A stretch of 64,000 nucleotides of DNA, from assembly GCA_030066045.1 (NCBI GenBank), contig JASJCJ010000031.1, positions 1 to 64,000 on the forward strand, written 5' to 3'. The DNA is from Calothrix sp. MO_167.B12 (lineage in GTDB: Bacteria; Cyanobacteriota; Cyanobacteriia; Cyanobacteriales; Nostocaceae). Shown piece after piece: positions 27,667 to 37,366 of the stretch (position 1 is the stretch's first letter; each line of letters opens with the position of its first letter). Below the pieces are notes generated by a model. The model did not search any database. It was not told the origin of the DNA and was given only the letters and a program-made list of their open reading frames with translations. A program made the position numbers and the translations under genes.

Positions 27667-28617
27667 ATGAATATTTATTCTTCCACTCCATTTCTTGAAG
27701 CCTTTAACAAAGCATATTTTCCAGAAGTACAACTGCATCTAGAAGACTTTGTACTCCAAGGTCAGATCTGGCGATTACCTACATTCCCAGATGGAAAACC
27801 GATTACCGACTGGCAATTCATTGATTTTTTTGAGCCTGTCCCACCTACAGAGGCAAAAACCACTAATAAACCAGTGCCTTACATTGCCGGAGTATGTCAT
27901 GGTGTAGTTACAGCCAAAGAGTGGTTTGATCGCAATTTATTTGTGCCTTATGAAGCTGCTCCTTTGATCGACTGGACTAGCTTTCCTTCTTGGGAGGCAT
28001 TTCTGGCTCATCTAAAATCCAATAACTCCAAACTTTATCGTGATTCTCAGCGCCGGAAACGCAAGTTAGAAAAAGATGTAGGACCTGTAAAGTTTGTATG
28101 GCAAGACACCAGAGCGGAAGCCTTGGACTTCTGCATGAAATTGAAATCTGCACAGTTCAGTGAAGCTCAAGAGTTGTTTGCCGACATTACAAATGTCCGC
28201 CTTTTTCAAGAACTTATGAATACTGGTTTGCTAGTAGTTGCAAGTCTTTCAGTCGGTGATAAATTCTTAGCTGTAGACCTCGGGGCTATCTGGGAAGGTC
28301 GTTTTTACTCATGGATTGCAGCATATGAACCCCAATATAATACTTATGCTCCGGGTCGTTTACTAATGCATTTCACTATGGAAACTAGCTATCGGCAAGG
28401 ACATAAAGAGTTTGATTTTCTAATTGGAGGAGAAACTTACAAGTGGGATTATGCTACACACTCACGGATGATTACAGAAATAGGAGGTTTAACCAATTCT
28501 ATTAATCAATTACTGAGGAAACAACTAACTTATCTTCCTGGACTCAAAAAAATGAGGAAAATCAAACAAGAATTGAAAGGTTTTCCTAAAGCGATGAAAT
28601 TCAGTATCAAGTCTTGA
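27667..28617 (+). CDS. FemAB/BioF2-like GNAT acyltransferase of the EPS locus
   Basis: A 316-residue protein. The C-terminal half shows a GNAT-like fold of the Acetyltransf_6 type (FAVDLGAIWEGRFYSWIAAY-like segment near LAVDLGAIWEGRFYSWIA, then YAPGRLLMHFTMETSYRQG, FDFLIGGETYKWDYA). In family members the last motif, D-F-L-x-G-x-E-x-Y-K, is a hallmark of CelD/FemAB-like enzymes in polysaccharide clusters. It probably acylates a sugar residue of the exopolymer in the cytoplasm. It follows the autokinase by 52 bp and is followed by an STRR before the flippase. Confidence 0.8.
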   Translation: MNIYSSTPFLEAFNKAYFPEVQLHLEDFVLQGQIWRLPTFPDGKPITDWQFIDFFEPVPPTEAKTTNKPVPYIAGVCHGVVTAKEWFDRNLFVPYEAAPLIDWTSFPSWEAFLAHLKSNNSKLYRDSQRRKRKLEKDVGPVKFVWQDTRAEALDFCMKLKSAQFSEAQELFADITNVRLFQELMNTGLLVVASLSVGDKFLAVDLGAIWEGRFYSWIAAYEPQYNTYAPGRLLMHFTMETSYRQGHKEFDFLIGGETYKWDYATHSRMITEIGGLTNSINQLLRKQLTYLPGLKKMRKIKQELKGFPKAMKFSIKS

Positions 28618-28668
28618 AAAATATAGGACTTATATTTGATTTTTCAAAAATTTCAGTACACTTTCTGT

Positions 28669-28703
28669 TCCCTATTGCCTATTCCCTGTTCCCTGTTCCC
28701 TAT
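28669..28703. repeat. Heptanucleotide tandem repeat TGTTCCC
   Basis: About five heptamers of the type TGTTCCC/TATTCCC/TATTGCC between the acyltransferase and flippase genes. Confidence 0.75.
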
Positions 28704-28779
28704 CGTCACCAATGATTTCACAAATAAAACCGGATTCCTGTAGACGATACTTGCAGACTCTAATTATTGAAATCCATTT

Positions 28780-30072
28780 ATGGGAAGTCAATTCAAAATT
28801 CAGAAGTTATTACCTTTCACATTTCACCCAAAACTACGTGCAATTATTGCCAATGTAAGTTGGCTATTTTTTGACCGTATTCTTCGCATGGGCATTAGTC
28901 TTTTTGTGGGAGTATGGGTTGCTCGTTACCTAGGAGTACAGCAATATGGTCTTTTTAACTATGCCATTGCTTTTGTAGCCTTGTTCAGTCCACTTACTAC
29001 CCTCGGAGTAGATAACATTGTCATCCGTGAGCTTGTACGCGACTCATCTAACAGAGAGAAGATATTAGGAACAACTTTCTGGCTGAAAATACTAGGTGGT
29101 TTTAGCTCTCTGTTATTAGCAACTATCTGTATATTATTGTTACGTCAGGATGACATTCTCACAGTTTGGATAGTAGTAATTTTGGCAACAGCAGGAATTT
29201 TTGAAGCTGTTGACACCATTGACATTTGGTTTGAGTCTCAAGTGCAGTCCAAGTACACTGTTGTTGCTAGAAATGTAGCTTTTTTAATCATTGCTTTGGT
29301 CAAGGTTGCTTTAATTAAGATGCAAGCACCATTAATTACTTTTGCTTGGACAGCACTAGCAGAAATCGGTTTTTTTGGAATCGGTTTAGCGATCGCTTAC
29401 AAAATTAAAGGCTTCTCTTTTTGGTTGTGGCGTTGGAGTTTTCCATTAGCTAAAACTCTGTTAAAGCAAAGTAAGTTCATGATTTTTTCTAATTTGGGCA
29501 TCATCATTTATATGCAAATAGATCAAATCATGTTGGGGCAAATGGTAGGGAATAAAGCAGTGGGTATTTATTCAGTTGCAACCCGTATTTCTGAGGTTTG
29601 GTATTTTATTCCAATGGCTATTCTTGCTTCAGTTTCTCCCGCAATTTTTGCCGCTAAAGAAACTCATGAATCGCTTTACTATAAACGCCTCAAACAGTTT
29701 CTGATCGCAATGATGATATTGTCTGTGATGATTGCAGTGCCAATGACATTTTTATCAGGGACAATAATTACAATGCTATTTGGTACAAGCTACTCAGCTG
29801 CAGGTTCGGTTTTAGCAATTCACATCTGGTCTTCTTTCTTTATTTTTATAGGAGTTGCAATATCACCCTGGTTTATTGCCGAAGGTTTGACTCACCTTTC
29901 GATGTACAGAACTTTAATAGGGGCAATTACTAATATTATTTTAAATATATTTTTAATTCCTGCTTATGCTGAAACTGGTGCAGCAATTTCTACCGTAATT
30001 TCTTATGCTTTTACTGCCTTACCACCTCGAAAAATATTACAAAGTTTTTTTCTGTCAAAAATTGAAAATTAA
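28780..30072 (+). CDS. Wzx-type polysaccharide flippase
   Basis: A 430-residue integral membrane protein of the MOP/oligosaccharide flippase family. About 12 helices are visible; the N-terminal signature VSWLFFDRILRMGISLFVGV and WVARYLGVQQYGLFNYAIAF is typical of Wzx. It should move lipid-linked repeat units from the cytoplasmic to the periplasmic face of the membrane, ahead of polymerisation. It sits between an acyltransferase and the polymerase-like gene, as in Wzx/Wzy-dependent loci. The C-terminus (ALPPRKILQSFFLSKIEN) is slightly short compared with many homologues. Confidence 0.9.
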   Translation: MGSQFKIQKLLPFTFHPKLRAIIANVSWLFFDRILRMGISLFVGVWVARYLGVQQYGLFNYAIAFVALFSPLTTLGVDNIVIRELVRDSSNREKILGTTFWLKILGGFSSLLLATICILLLRQDDILTVWIVVILATAGIFEAVDTIDIWFESQVQSKYTVVARNVAFLIIALVKVALIKMQAPLITFAWTALAEIGFFGIGLAIAYKIKGFSFWLWRWSFPLAKTLLKQSKFMIFSNLGIIIYMQIDQIMLGQMVGNKAVGIYSVATRISEVWYFIPMAILASVSPAIFAAKETHESLYYKRLKQFLIAMMILSVMIAVPMTFLSGTIITMLFGTSYSAAGSVLAIHIWSSFFIFIGVAISPWFIAEGLTHLSMYRTLIGAITNIILNIFLIPAYAETGAAISTVISYAFTALPPRKILQSFFLSKIEN

Positions 30073-30113
30073 TCAGATATATAGATTGATTTGTGAGGAT
30101 ATTTTATATTTAG

Positions 30114-31376
30114 ATGTCTATTCATCAGCTAGAAAAAATAGTTACAATTTTAGTATTGGCTATTTATGTAGGTGTTTTTAAAATCAAACCTCCCCGAGAA
30201 GTTTCAGTAGAAATATTAGGTGGTTCTGTTGTAGGAGCGATCGTCAATTCACTTCATTATTTACTATTATTCTTTTTAATTATTAGGAATTGGAAAAGAT
30301 GCATATATGTAAGTACGAAAAATCTAATTCTTCTCTTGATGATCGGATTTACAGTTTTCTCTATTTTTTGGTCTGAAGCTCCACAGGCAACTTGGTTTAC
30401 TTCGAGGTGGCTATTAATGACATTTTTGTTTGGAGCATACTTATCTTGGAAACATAGTATAAAAGAACAAATGTGGTTGCTAGCTTGGGTAATGGGAATA
30501 GTAGCTGTAGAATCTACAATATTATGTTTATTTTTACCTGTGTATGGAATTCATTATGGAGACACATGGTCAGGTCAATGGTGTGGTATATATGAGCATA
30601 AAAATTCATTGGGAGCAATGATGACTTTAAGTTCAGGTATTTTCCTAAATCTTGCTCTCGATAATTATAAATATTGGTGGATACTATGGCCTGGATTCAT
30701 ACTATCAACAATTCTGATCATTCTTGCAGACTCAACAACATCTCTTGTCACTTTAGTGGCTTTTATATCTCTGATATTTATCTACAAGTTGATCAAACAA
30801 AATAAATCTCATGTTTTAAAAGTCATTTTGATTAACATTGCACTAATGTTAATTATAGGCACATCTATATGGTTATTGGATAATGCATATAGTCTAGTAG
30901 CGACTCAAGGTAAAGATTTACTCACCTTTAGTGGGCGTACTCCAATGTGGTCAGAGTTAATGACAAAGATAGCAGATAGACCTTTTCTTGGTTATGGATA
31001 TTCTGGATTTTGGAATAGTGCCGAGGCCTTAAATATCAAAGCGGAGTTCAAATGGGCGGGTGATGCTCACAATGGCTTCATCACAGTTTTATTAGAATTA
31101 GGACTATTTGGAGCTACTATTTTTACAATAACTTTGCTGCAATTCTTATTCAAAGCTTTAAAACGAGTCCTTGTTAGATCTCAAACATGGGTAGACTTAT
31201 GGCCAATGCAATTTCTGGTATATTTCATAATTATTAATTTGTCTGAATCTGCACTAATAAATCCAAATATTGACTTTTTAATATATGTATCAATCTTATT
31301 ATCTATGATTATTGAATCGCAAAAAATTAGGAGAAACAGAGATTTCAGATTAACTCTTGCAACTACGAGTAAATAA
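30114..31376 (+). CDS. O-antigen ligase / Wzy polymerase-like membrane protein
   Basis: A 420-residue protein with about 10-11 hydrophobic helices and a large periplasmic loop containing LLTFSGRTPMWSELMTKIAD, RPFLGYGYSGFW and DAHNGFITVLLELGLFG. The arrangement R-T-x-x-W, G-x-G and H-N-G matches the Wzy/WaaL superfamily. Given the Wzx and Wzc-like genes beside it, it is most likely the polymerase that joins repeat units in the periplasm rather than a lipid-A ligase. Very AT-rich, as is usual for polysaccharide loci. It starts 42 bp after the flippase. Confidence 0.88.
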   Translation: MSIHQLEKIVTILVLAIYVGVFKIKPPREVSVEILGGSVVGAIVNSLHYLLLFFLIIRNWKRCIYVSTKNLILLLMIGFTVFSIFWSEAPQATWFTSRWLLMTFLFGAYLSWKHSIKEQMWLLAWVMGIVAVESTILCLFLPVYGIHYGDTWSGQWCGIYEHKNSLGAMMTLSSGIFLNLALDNYKYWWILWPGFILSTILIILADSTTSLVTLVAFISLIFIYKLIKQNKSHVLKVILINIALMLIIGTSIWLLDNAYSLVATQGKDLLTFSGRTPMWSELMTKIADRPFLGYGYSGFWNSAEALNIKAEFKWAGDAHNGFITVLLELGLFGATIFTITLLQFLFKALKRVLVRSQTWVDLWPMQFLVYFIIINLSESALINPNIDFLIYVSILLSMIIESQKIRRNRDFRLTLATTSK

Positions 31377-31453
31377 TCCAACTACAATATCATCTGTACA
31401 ACACAAATATACAGAAAAGCTATCTCTAAATTATAGAAGGATGATTTTGAATC

Positions 31454-32734
31454 ATGGTGAACAAAAGTGGAGATATGAAAGTTTTACACCTCAGTAATTC
31501 TGATACCAATGGTGGTGCAGCTCGTGCGGCCTATCGTTTACACAAAGGATTGCAGAATATTGGTGTCAATTCACAAGTGCTAGTACAAGAGAAATTAAGT
31601 GACGACAAAACAGTACTTGCACCCAAGACTAGAATATCTCAAGGTATAGCACAGGCAAAACTGACATTAGATTACTTACCAGAAAAGCTTTATCCCCATC
31701 GAGAAAAAATGCTGTTTTCTTCTCAATGGATACCAGACAGAATTGCTTCTAGGGTGGCTCAAATCAATCCAGATATCATTAATCTGCACTGGGTTAGTGC
31801 AGGATTTATGCAGATAGAAACAATTGGCAAATTGAAAGCTCCTGTAGTGTGGACTCTACATGATATGTGGGCTTTTACTGGTGGATGTCACTGCAGCTGG
31901 GATTGCTCCCGTTACCAAGTATCATGTGGTATGTGTCCCCGGTTAGGTAGTAAGCAAAACTGGGATTTATCCCATTGGGTATGGTGGCGTAAATTAAGAG
32001 CTTGGAGAAATTTGCAACCAACTATTATTTCACCAAGCAAGTGGTTAGCTCAATCTGCTAGTTCCAGTTCTCTGTTTCAGAATTTACGCATAGAGGTAAT
32101 TCCTCATGGACTTGATACTCGAAAATATAAACCTATCAATCAATTTACAGCTCGAGAATTACTGGATTTACCTGAAGATAAACAACTAATTTTATTTGGA
32201 GCAATGGATGCAACTGATGATATCAACAAAGGATTTCATCTATTAAAGCCAGCACTAATAGAGTTAAGTAAATCTGGCTGGAAAGATAAGTTAGAAATAG
32301 TTATTTTCGGTGCATCTCAACCCGATAATCCACCAGATTTAGGATTCAAGACACACTATCTACAACGCCTGAGAGATGATCTTTGTCTGTCATTAGTTTA
32401 TTCGGCTGCTGATGTTATGATAGTACCATCCTTACAAGAAGCTTTTGGACAAACAGCGAGTGAATCGTTTGCTTGTGGAACACCAGTAGTTGCATTTAAT
32501 GCTACTGGATTAAAAGATATTGTTGACCATCAAATCAACGGTTATTTAGCAAAACCCTATGAAATCGAAGATTTAGCAGCAGGAATTGCTTGGGTGCTCG
32601 AAAATGCAGAAAGACATGAAAAATTATCTTACTATTCTCGTCAAAAAGTAGAGCAAGAATTTACATTGGAAATTCAATCAAATCGATATTTAACTCTTTT
32701 TCATGAAATCATGAATAATTACAAACATAGTTAA
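31454..32734 (+). CDS. GT4-family glycosyltransferase
   Basis: A 426-residue GT-B enzyme. The N-terminal domain shows MKVLHLSNSDTNGGAARAAY (acceptor side; the gene may start at this Met, 31475). A cysteine-rich segment CHCSWDCSRYQVSCGMCPRL follows WTLHDMWAFTGG, a pattern typical of a WcaC/WbpT-like group. The donor-site E-x7-E motif is PSLQEAFGQTASESFACG. It transfers a sugar from a nucleotide donor to the growing lipid-linked oligosaccharide in the cytoplasm. The specificity cannot be predicted. Confidence 0.9.
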   Translation: MVNKSGDMKVLHLSNSDTNGGAARAAYRLHKGLQNIGVNSQVLVQEKLSDDKTVLAPKTRISQGIAQAKLTLDYLPEKLYPHREKMLFSSQWIPDRIASRVAQINPDIINLHWVSAGFMQIETIGKLKAPVVWTLHDMWAFTGGCHCSWDCSRYQVSCGMCPRLGSKQNWDLSHWVWWRKLRAWRNLQPTIISPSKWLAQSASSSSLFQNLRIEVIPHGLDTRKYKPINQFTARELLDLPEDKQLILFGAMDATDDINKGFHLLKPALIELSKSGWKDKLEIVIFGASQPDNPPDLGFKTHYLQRLRDDLCLSLVYSAADVMIVPSLQEAFGQTASESFACGTPVVAFNATGLKDIVDHQINGYLAKPYEIEDLAAGIAWVLENAERHEKLSYYSRQKVEQEFTLEIQSNRYLTLFHEIMNNYKHS

Positions 32735-32782
32735 TTTTAGCAATTAATATATCATACAATAATTAATGAGATTCATATAGTT

Positions 32783-33682
32783 ATGGTAAACATTTTAAGT
32801 CTTGCAGTACTTATAACTTGTCATAATCGACGGGAAAAAACACTTTCCTGTTTGTCAAGTTTATATCAGCAGAATTTATCCACAAATGTAGTCATTCAAG
32901 TATATTTGGTTGATGATGGTAGTACAGACGGAACCAAAGAAGCAATCATTGATTCTTACCCCACAGTTAAATTAATCCCAGGGAATGGAAGCTTATTTTG
33001 GAATGGAGGAATGAGATTAGCCTTCGGTGAAGCGATGAAGGCTGATTACGATTACTATCTTTGGCTCAATGATGATACCCTTCTTTACCCCAATGCCCTA
33101 AATAATTTACTCACTACTTACGATCATTTGTTTACAAGAGACTACCATAGACCAATTATAGTTGGTTCTACTCACGCTCCAGAAACTGGCATATTTACAT
33201 ACGGAGGTATGATCCGCACAAGCAAATGGCATCCATTTAAGTTTGACCCTGTAGAGCCTGGTGAAGAAGCAAAACCTTGTTTAACTATGAATGGGAATTG
33301 CGTGCTAATTCCTCGAGAAGTAGTGAAGAGGGTAGGTAATTTAGACACAGCTTTTACCCACGGTACGGGAGACGTAGACTACGGTTTACGAGCTTGTCAA
33401 CAAGGCTGTTCGGTTTGGATAGCACCAGGATATATTGGAAGCTGTGAAGAGAATCTCTCGGGACTACAAGTTTGGGAGCAACCAGATAAAACTCTACGCC
33501 AACGTTGGTATGAGATTAACCAACCAAAATGTTTACCAATCCAAGAGTGGAAAATCTTTGCTTATAGACATGGGGGTTGGTTATGGCGGATATATTGGCT
33601 GCTTCCATATGCAAGATTGTTCTTAAAAGCTGTATTTAAAAATTTTAAAAGCCATCAAATATCAGCCAAAACAGTTTCTTAA
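32783..33682 (+). CDS. GT2-family glycosyltransferase
   Basis: A 299-residue GT-A enzyme. The fold start LAVLITCHNRREKTLSCLSS, the nucleotide-binding VYLVDDGSTDGTKEAI, the metal-binding WLNDDTLL (DxD-like) and the catalytic-base region THGTGDVDYGLRACQQG are all visible. It is similar to rhamnosyl- or galactofuranosyl-type GT2 enzymes, but the donor sugar is not determinable. One of several same-strand transferases that build the EPS repeat unit. Confidence 0.9.
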   Translation: MVNILSLAVLITCHNRREKTLSCLSSLYQQNLSTNVVIQVYLVDDGSTDGTKEAIIDSYPTVKLIPGNGSLFWNGGMRLAFGEAMKADYDYYLWLNDDTLLYPNALNNLLTTYDHLFTRDYHRPIIVGSTHAPETGIFTYGGMIRTSKWHPFKFDPVEPGEEAKPCLTMNGNCVLIPREVVKRVGNLDTAFTHGTGDVDYGLRACQQGCSVWIAPGYIGSCEENLSGLQVWEQPDKTLRQRWYEINQPKCLPIQEWKIFAYRHGGWLWRIYWLLPYARLFLKAVFKNFKSHQISAKTVS

Positions 33683-33728
33683 GACCAAGATTCATTAGTA
33701 TTTCGCTAATTTATAAGAGTAATTGATA

Positions 33729-34889
33729 ATGGTTAATAAAAATGATACCCGTGTAGCTTGGCTTTTTCCTTCTATGGAACTAGGGAATTATTGGCATCCT
33801 GTTTTCTCTAAATTGACTGAACTTTTTAATCATACAATTATCTATACTGGAAAATGGCCTGGATTTACCAAAGGATATGAAGATAAATTTACGGTTGAAC
33901 TAGTTGGCAGAACTAAAAGACTAGAAACAAGTCAATCATTACTTGGTTATAATCCTGGTTTTGACTTGGTATCTCCAGCGATTATAAGTCATTTATTCCA
34001 GTTTAAACCGCAGGTCGTCTTCACCATAGCATTTTCTCTGTGGAGTTTTTTGGCAGTTTTATTGAAGCCTATATGTCGCTGGCAAGTTGTGATTGCTTAT
34101 GAAGGCAGTTCACCAACAGTGGATGATTGTAATTCAAAATTTCGTATTTTTTGGCGACGGATGATTACTCGCTTTGCTGATGCTTTTATAACTAATACTA
34201 ATCGAGGAAAGTCTTATCTAACAGATGTATTAAAAGCAGATAAAAATTTAGTTTTTCATCAACCTTATGAAGTACCAGATATCAAAGCATTATCAGCACA
34301 GAAAATGGATATTGACACCATAGATATCAAGTCACAAAAACGTCCAACTTTTCTCTTTGTTGGTCAAGTAATTCCCAGAAAAGGGATTAAGCAACTCTTG
34401 TCAGCCTGTGTACTTCTGAAAGAGCAGAATTATTGTGATTATACTCTTCTAATTATAGGTGATGGCATCCAACAGGATGAACTGGAAGAATTTACCCAGC
34501 AACATGAATTGCAAAACTGTGTTAAATGGTTAGGATGGTTGGATTACAGTATCTTGAGTTATTACTTTCAGATGGTGGATGTTTTTGTGTTTCCCACTCT
34601 AGAAGATACATGGGGTATGGTAGTTCTTGAAGCGATGACTTTTGCAAAACCTATCCTTTGCTCTCAATGTGCAGGAGCATCGGAAATGGTTATTCATGGT
34701 CAAAATGGCTATATTTTCGATCCAGATAAAACCGAAGATTTAGTAAATATAATGAAAAAATTCATAGATGAACCAAATCTATGTATAGAAATGGGCAATC
34801 AGTCAAAAAAACTCATATCTCAACATACACCAGAAACGGCTGCAATGTTTTTTAATGAAGTTATCGAATTTTTACAAAAAACAATTTAA
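33729..34889 (+). CDS. GT4-family glycosyltransferase
   Basis: A 386-residue GT-B enzyme from ATG 33729 (a TTG two codons earlier is less likely). The second domain begins TFLFVGQVIPRKGIKQLLSA, and the donor motif is FPTLEDTWGMVVLEAMTFAKP, followed by GQNGYIFDPDKTEDL. The last ~70 bases reappear at about 36141-36205, because the region downstream was tandemly duplicated with this gene's end included. It ends 12 bp before the next GT4 gene. Confidence 0.9.
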   Translation: MVNKNDTRVAWLFPSMELGNYWHPVFSKLTELFNHTIIYTGKWPGFTKGYEDKFTVELVGRTKRLETSQSLLGYNPGFDLVSPAIISHLFQFKPQVVFTIAFSLWSFLAVLLKPICRWQVVIAYEGSSPTVDDCNSKFRIFWRRMITRFADAFITNTNRGKSYLTDVLKADKNLVFHQPYEVPDIKALSAQKMDIDTIDIKSQKRPTFLFVGQVIPRKGIKQLLSACVLLKEQNYCDYTLLIIGDGIQQDELEEFTQQHELQNCVKWLGWLDYSILSYYFQMVDVFVFPTLEDTWGMVVLEAMTFAKPILCSQCAGASEMVIHGQNGYIFDPDKTEDLVNIMKKFIDEPNLCIEMGNQSKKLISQHTPETAAMFFNEVIEFLQKTI

Positions 34890-34901
34890 ATTTAGTTTAG
34901 A

Positions 34902-36017
34902 ATGAAACTATTAATTGTAGGAAGATTTAAAGGAATGGGAGGTTCAGAAAGGAGTTTAATTTCTCTTATTCAAGAGTTGAAAGATTATGAGATAACACTC
35001 ATGCTCCTTAAACCTCCAAAAAACAACGTTTTTTTTCACAATTATGCCGGAAAATTAATTATTTCTAATCTTTCGATTAATTGGGATAAAATTCAATTCA
35101 TACATCAGATTAAAACAGTTTTACAACTCAATAATGAAATTAGTAAGGCTGATATTATTATTTCTGTTTCCGAACTAACTCCAACATATATTTCTTGGTT
35201 TTTATCACGTTGGCATCGAAAGAAGTTACTTGCTCATGTGCAGTGTAATTTAAATCAATGGATACAAGATAGTAATCATTGGTTTCATCATCTTTTATCT
35301 CGTTGGATATATCCTCAGATATATCATATTCGTTGTGCATCTCAAGGAGTAGCAGAAGTTATAACCCAATATTATAAAGTTCCTGCGGAAAATTTATCGG
35401 TTATTTATCCTGCTTTTGAGTTGGATAAAATTATTCAAGCAGGAAAACTTCCCATTGAAGAACGCTATCATCATATATTTGAGAAGCCAACTATAGTGAC
35501 TGTTGGTCGTCTCACCCATCAAAAACGCTTTGATATTGCAATTGAAGCCATATTTCATTTGCGTAAATCCTATGGAATAGATGCTAATTTATTAATTTTG
35601 GGAGAAGGGAAACTGCGTCCTCAGTTAGAGCAACAAGTACAAGATTTAGAGTTAACGAAACATATTTTTATGCCTGGATTTGTTGAAAATCCTTATCCCT
35701 ATATTACAAAATCACAAATATTGTTATTGTCATCTGACCATGAGGGATTTGGTCGGGTTGTGGTTGAAGCTTTAGCGTTAGGTTGTCCAGTGATATCTAC
35801 TGATTGTCCTTCTGGACCATCCACAATTCTGGAGAAAGGAAAATATGGATTATTAACTCCACCTGGTCAAGCGCGAGAAATCACTGATGCGATCGCTCAA
35901 ATATTAACGAATCCAAAGCTTGCTCAACAACTTCGTGAAGCTGGTTTACAAAGAGCAAAAGACTTCAGTGCTCAAACAGTAGCTCAAGAATACAAAGCAT
36001 TGCTGACTCAAATATGA
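34902..36017 (+). CDS. GT4-family glycosyltransferase (duplicate copy 1)
   Basis: A 371-residue GT-B enzyme starting MKLLIVGRFKGMGGSERSLI. The nucleotide-sugar domain shows TIVTVGRLTHQKRFDIAIEA, GEGKLRPQLEQQVQDL, and the E-x7-E motif SSDHEGFGRVVVEALALGCP. It is a close paralogue of 36251-37366 over the whole length, with especially near-identical C-terminal DNA (about 35860-35950 versus 37210-37300). The stop TGA overlaps the ATG of a truncated following gene (ATGA), exactly as the second copy overlaps the complete one. It probably shares acceptor or donor specificity with its duplicate. Confidence 0.9.
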   Translation: MKLLIVGRFKGMGGSERSLISLIQELKDYEITLMLLKPPKNNVFFHNYAGKLIISNLSINWDKIQFIHQIKTVLQLNNEISKADIIISVSELTPTYISWFLSRWHRKKLLAHVQCNLNQWIQDSNHWFHHLLSRWIYPQIYHIRCASQGVAEVITQYYKVPAENLSVIYPAFELDKIIQAGKLPIEERYHHIFEKPTIVTVGRLTHQKRFDIAIEAIFHLRKSYGIDANLLILGEGKLRPQLEQQVQDLELTKHIFMPGFVENPYPYITKSQILLLSSDHEGFGRVVVEALALGCPVISTDCPSGPSTILEKGKYGLLTPPGQAREITDAIAQILTNPKLAQQLREAGLQRAKDFSAQTVAQEYKALLTQI

Positions 36018-36205
36018 GGATACTACTATTACATAATCGCTATCAGCAATCGGGGGGTGAAGATGTAGTCGTACATACTGATAAAGCTTTGTTAGAGGCT
36101 AATAGTCATGATCTTATTTACAAGTATAGAACTAGGTTATCAGTCAAAAAATTTCATATCTCAACATAAACCAGAAATGGTTGCAATATTTTTCAATTAA
36201 GTTAT
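36014..36205 (+). pseudogene. Duplication junction: start of one GT gene fused to the end of another
   Basis: 36014-36120 is nearly identical to the first ~105 bp of the complete GT4 gene at 37363 (MRILLLHNRYQQSGGEDVVV versus MKILLLHNRYQRPGGEDVVV). From about 36140 the sequence instead resembles the last part of the GT gene at 33729-34889 (AATCAGTCAAAAAA.CTCATATCTCAACA). The chimeric frame stops at 36167. It is the scar of a tandem duplication of about 1.35 kb and is not a working gene. Confidence 0.88.
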
Positions 36206-36250
36206 CAATTTTTTGCAAAACAAATAATGTGGATTTAGTTGGTCATAGTC

Positions 36251-37366
36251 ATGAAAGTTTTAATTGTCGGTAGATTTGAAGGCATGGGAGGAGCAGAACG
36301 GAGTTTAATTCCTCTGGCAAAAGAACTTAAAGAATATCATCTGAAACTCATACTCCTGAGACCTCCAAAAAATTACCATTTTGTTAATGATTACCCTGGA
36401 GAATTAATTATTCCTAATCGTTCCCTTGGTTGGGATGGAATTAATATTTTACATTATCTCAAAACATGCTTGAAACTCAACGATGAAATTAGGAATGCTG
36501 ATGTTGTTATTTCTACCTCCGAACTAACTCCAACATATATATCTTGGCTATTATCATGTTTACATGGAAAGAAATTAGTCGCTGATGTCCAAGCTAATTT
36601 AAGTAAATGGATACAAGATAGTAACAATTGGTTGCATCATTTTTTCGCTAGTTGGATATATCCTCAGATATCTCATATCCGTTGTGTATCCCAAGGAGTA
36701 GCAGAAGATATAACTCGATGTTATAAAGTTCCTGCGGAAAATCTATCAGTTATTTATCCTCCTTTTGAACTGGATAAAATTATTCAAGGGGGAAAACTTC
36801 CCATTGAAGACCAATATAATTATATCTTTAATAAACCAACAATAGTGACCATTGGTCGCCTCACCCAATCAAAACGCTTCGATCTAGCAATTGAAGCCAT
36901 ATCTAATTTACGTCAATCCTATGGCATAGATGCTAATTTACTAATTTTGGGAGAAGGGGAATTGCGCCCTCAGTTAGAGCAACAAGTACAAGATTTAGGG
37001 TTAACAAAATACGTTTTTATGCCGGGATTTATTGCAAATCCCTATCCCTATATTACAAAATCACAAGTATTTCTCTTGTCATCTGACCATGAAGGATTTG
37101 GTCGTGTTTTAGTTGAAGCCCTAGCATTAGGCTGTCCTGTTGTATCTACTAATTGTCCTTCTGCCTCATCCACAATTCTTGAGGGAGGAAAATATGGATT
37201 GTTAACTCCACCTGGTCAAGCGCGAGAAATCACTGATGCGATCGCTCAAATATTAACGAATCCAAAACTTGCTCAACAACTGCGTGAAGCCGGTTTACAA
37301 AGGGCTAAGGACTTTCAAGCCCAAACACTAGCTGAAAAATATAAAACACTTCTCAATCAAGTATGA
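36251..37366 (+). CDS. GT4-family glycosyltransferase (duplicate copy 2)
   Basis: A 371-residue GT-B enzyme, start at ATG 36251 (MKVLIVGRFEGMGGAERSLI) by alignment with copy 1; an in-frame TTG at 36239 is not needed. The same motifs are present: TIVTIGRLTQSKRFDLAIEA, GEGELRPQLEQQVQDLGL and SSDHEGFGRVLVEALALGCP. Protein-level differences from copy 1 are spread along the sequence, mostly in the N-terminal acceptor domain, so the copies may have diverged in acceptor use. Its stop overlaps the start of the next gene (ATGA), which suggests translational coupling. Confidence 0.9.
   Translation: MKVLIVGRFEGMGGAERSLIPLAKELKEYHLKLILLRPPKNYHFVNDYPGELIIPNRSLGWDGINILHYLKTCLKLNDEIRNADVVISTSELTPTYISWLLSCLHGKKLVADVQANLSKWIQDSNNWLHHFFASWIYPQISHIRCVSQGVAEDITRCYKVPAENLSVIYPPFELDKIIQGGKLPIEDQYNYIFNKPTIVTIGRLTQSKRFDLAIEAISNLRQSYGIDANLLILGEGELRPQLEQQVQDLGLTKYVFMPGFIANPYPYITKSQVFLLSSDHEGFGRVLVEALALGCPVVSTNCPSASSTILEGGKYGLLTPPGQAREITDAIAQILTNPKLAQQLREAGLQRAKDFQAQTLAEKYKTLLNQV

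Noticed and set aside
36239-36250. TTG start for GT4 copy 2
   Set aside because: Alignment with copy 1 places the start at ATG 36251; the extra four codons are not conserved.
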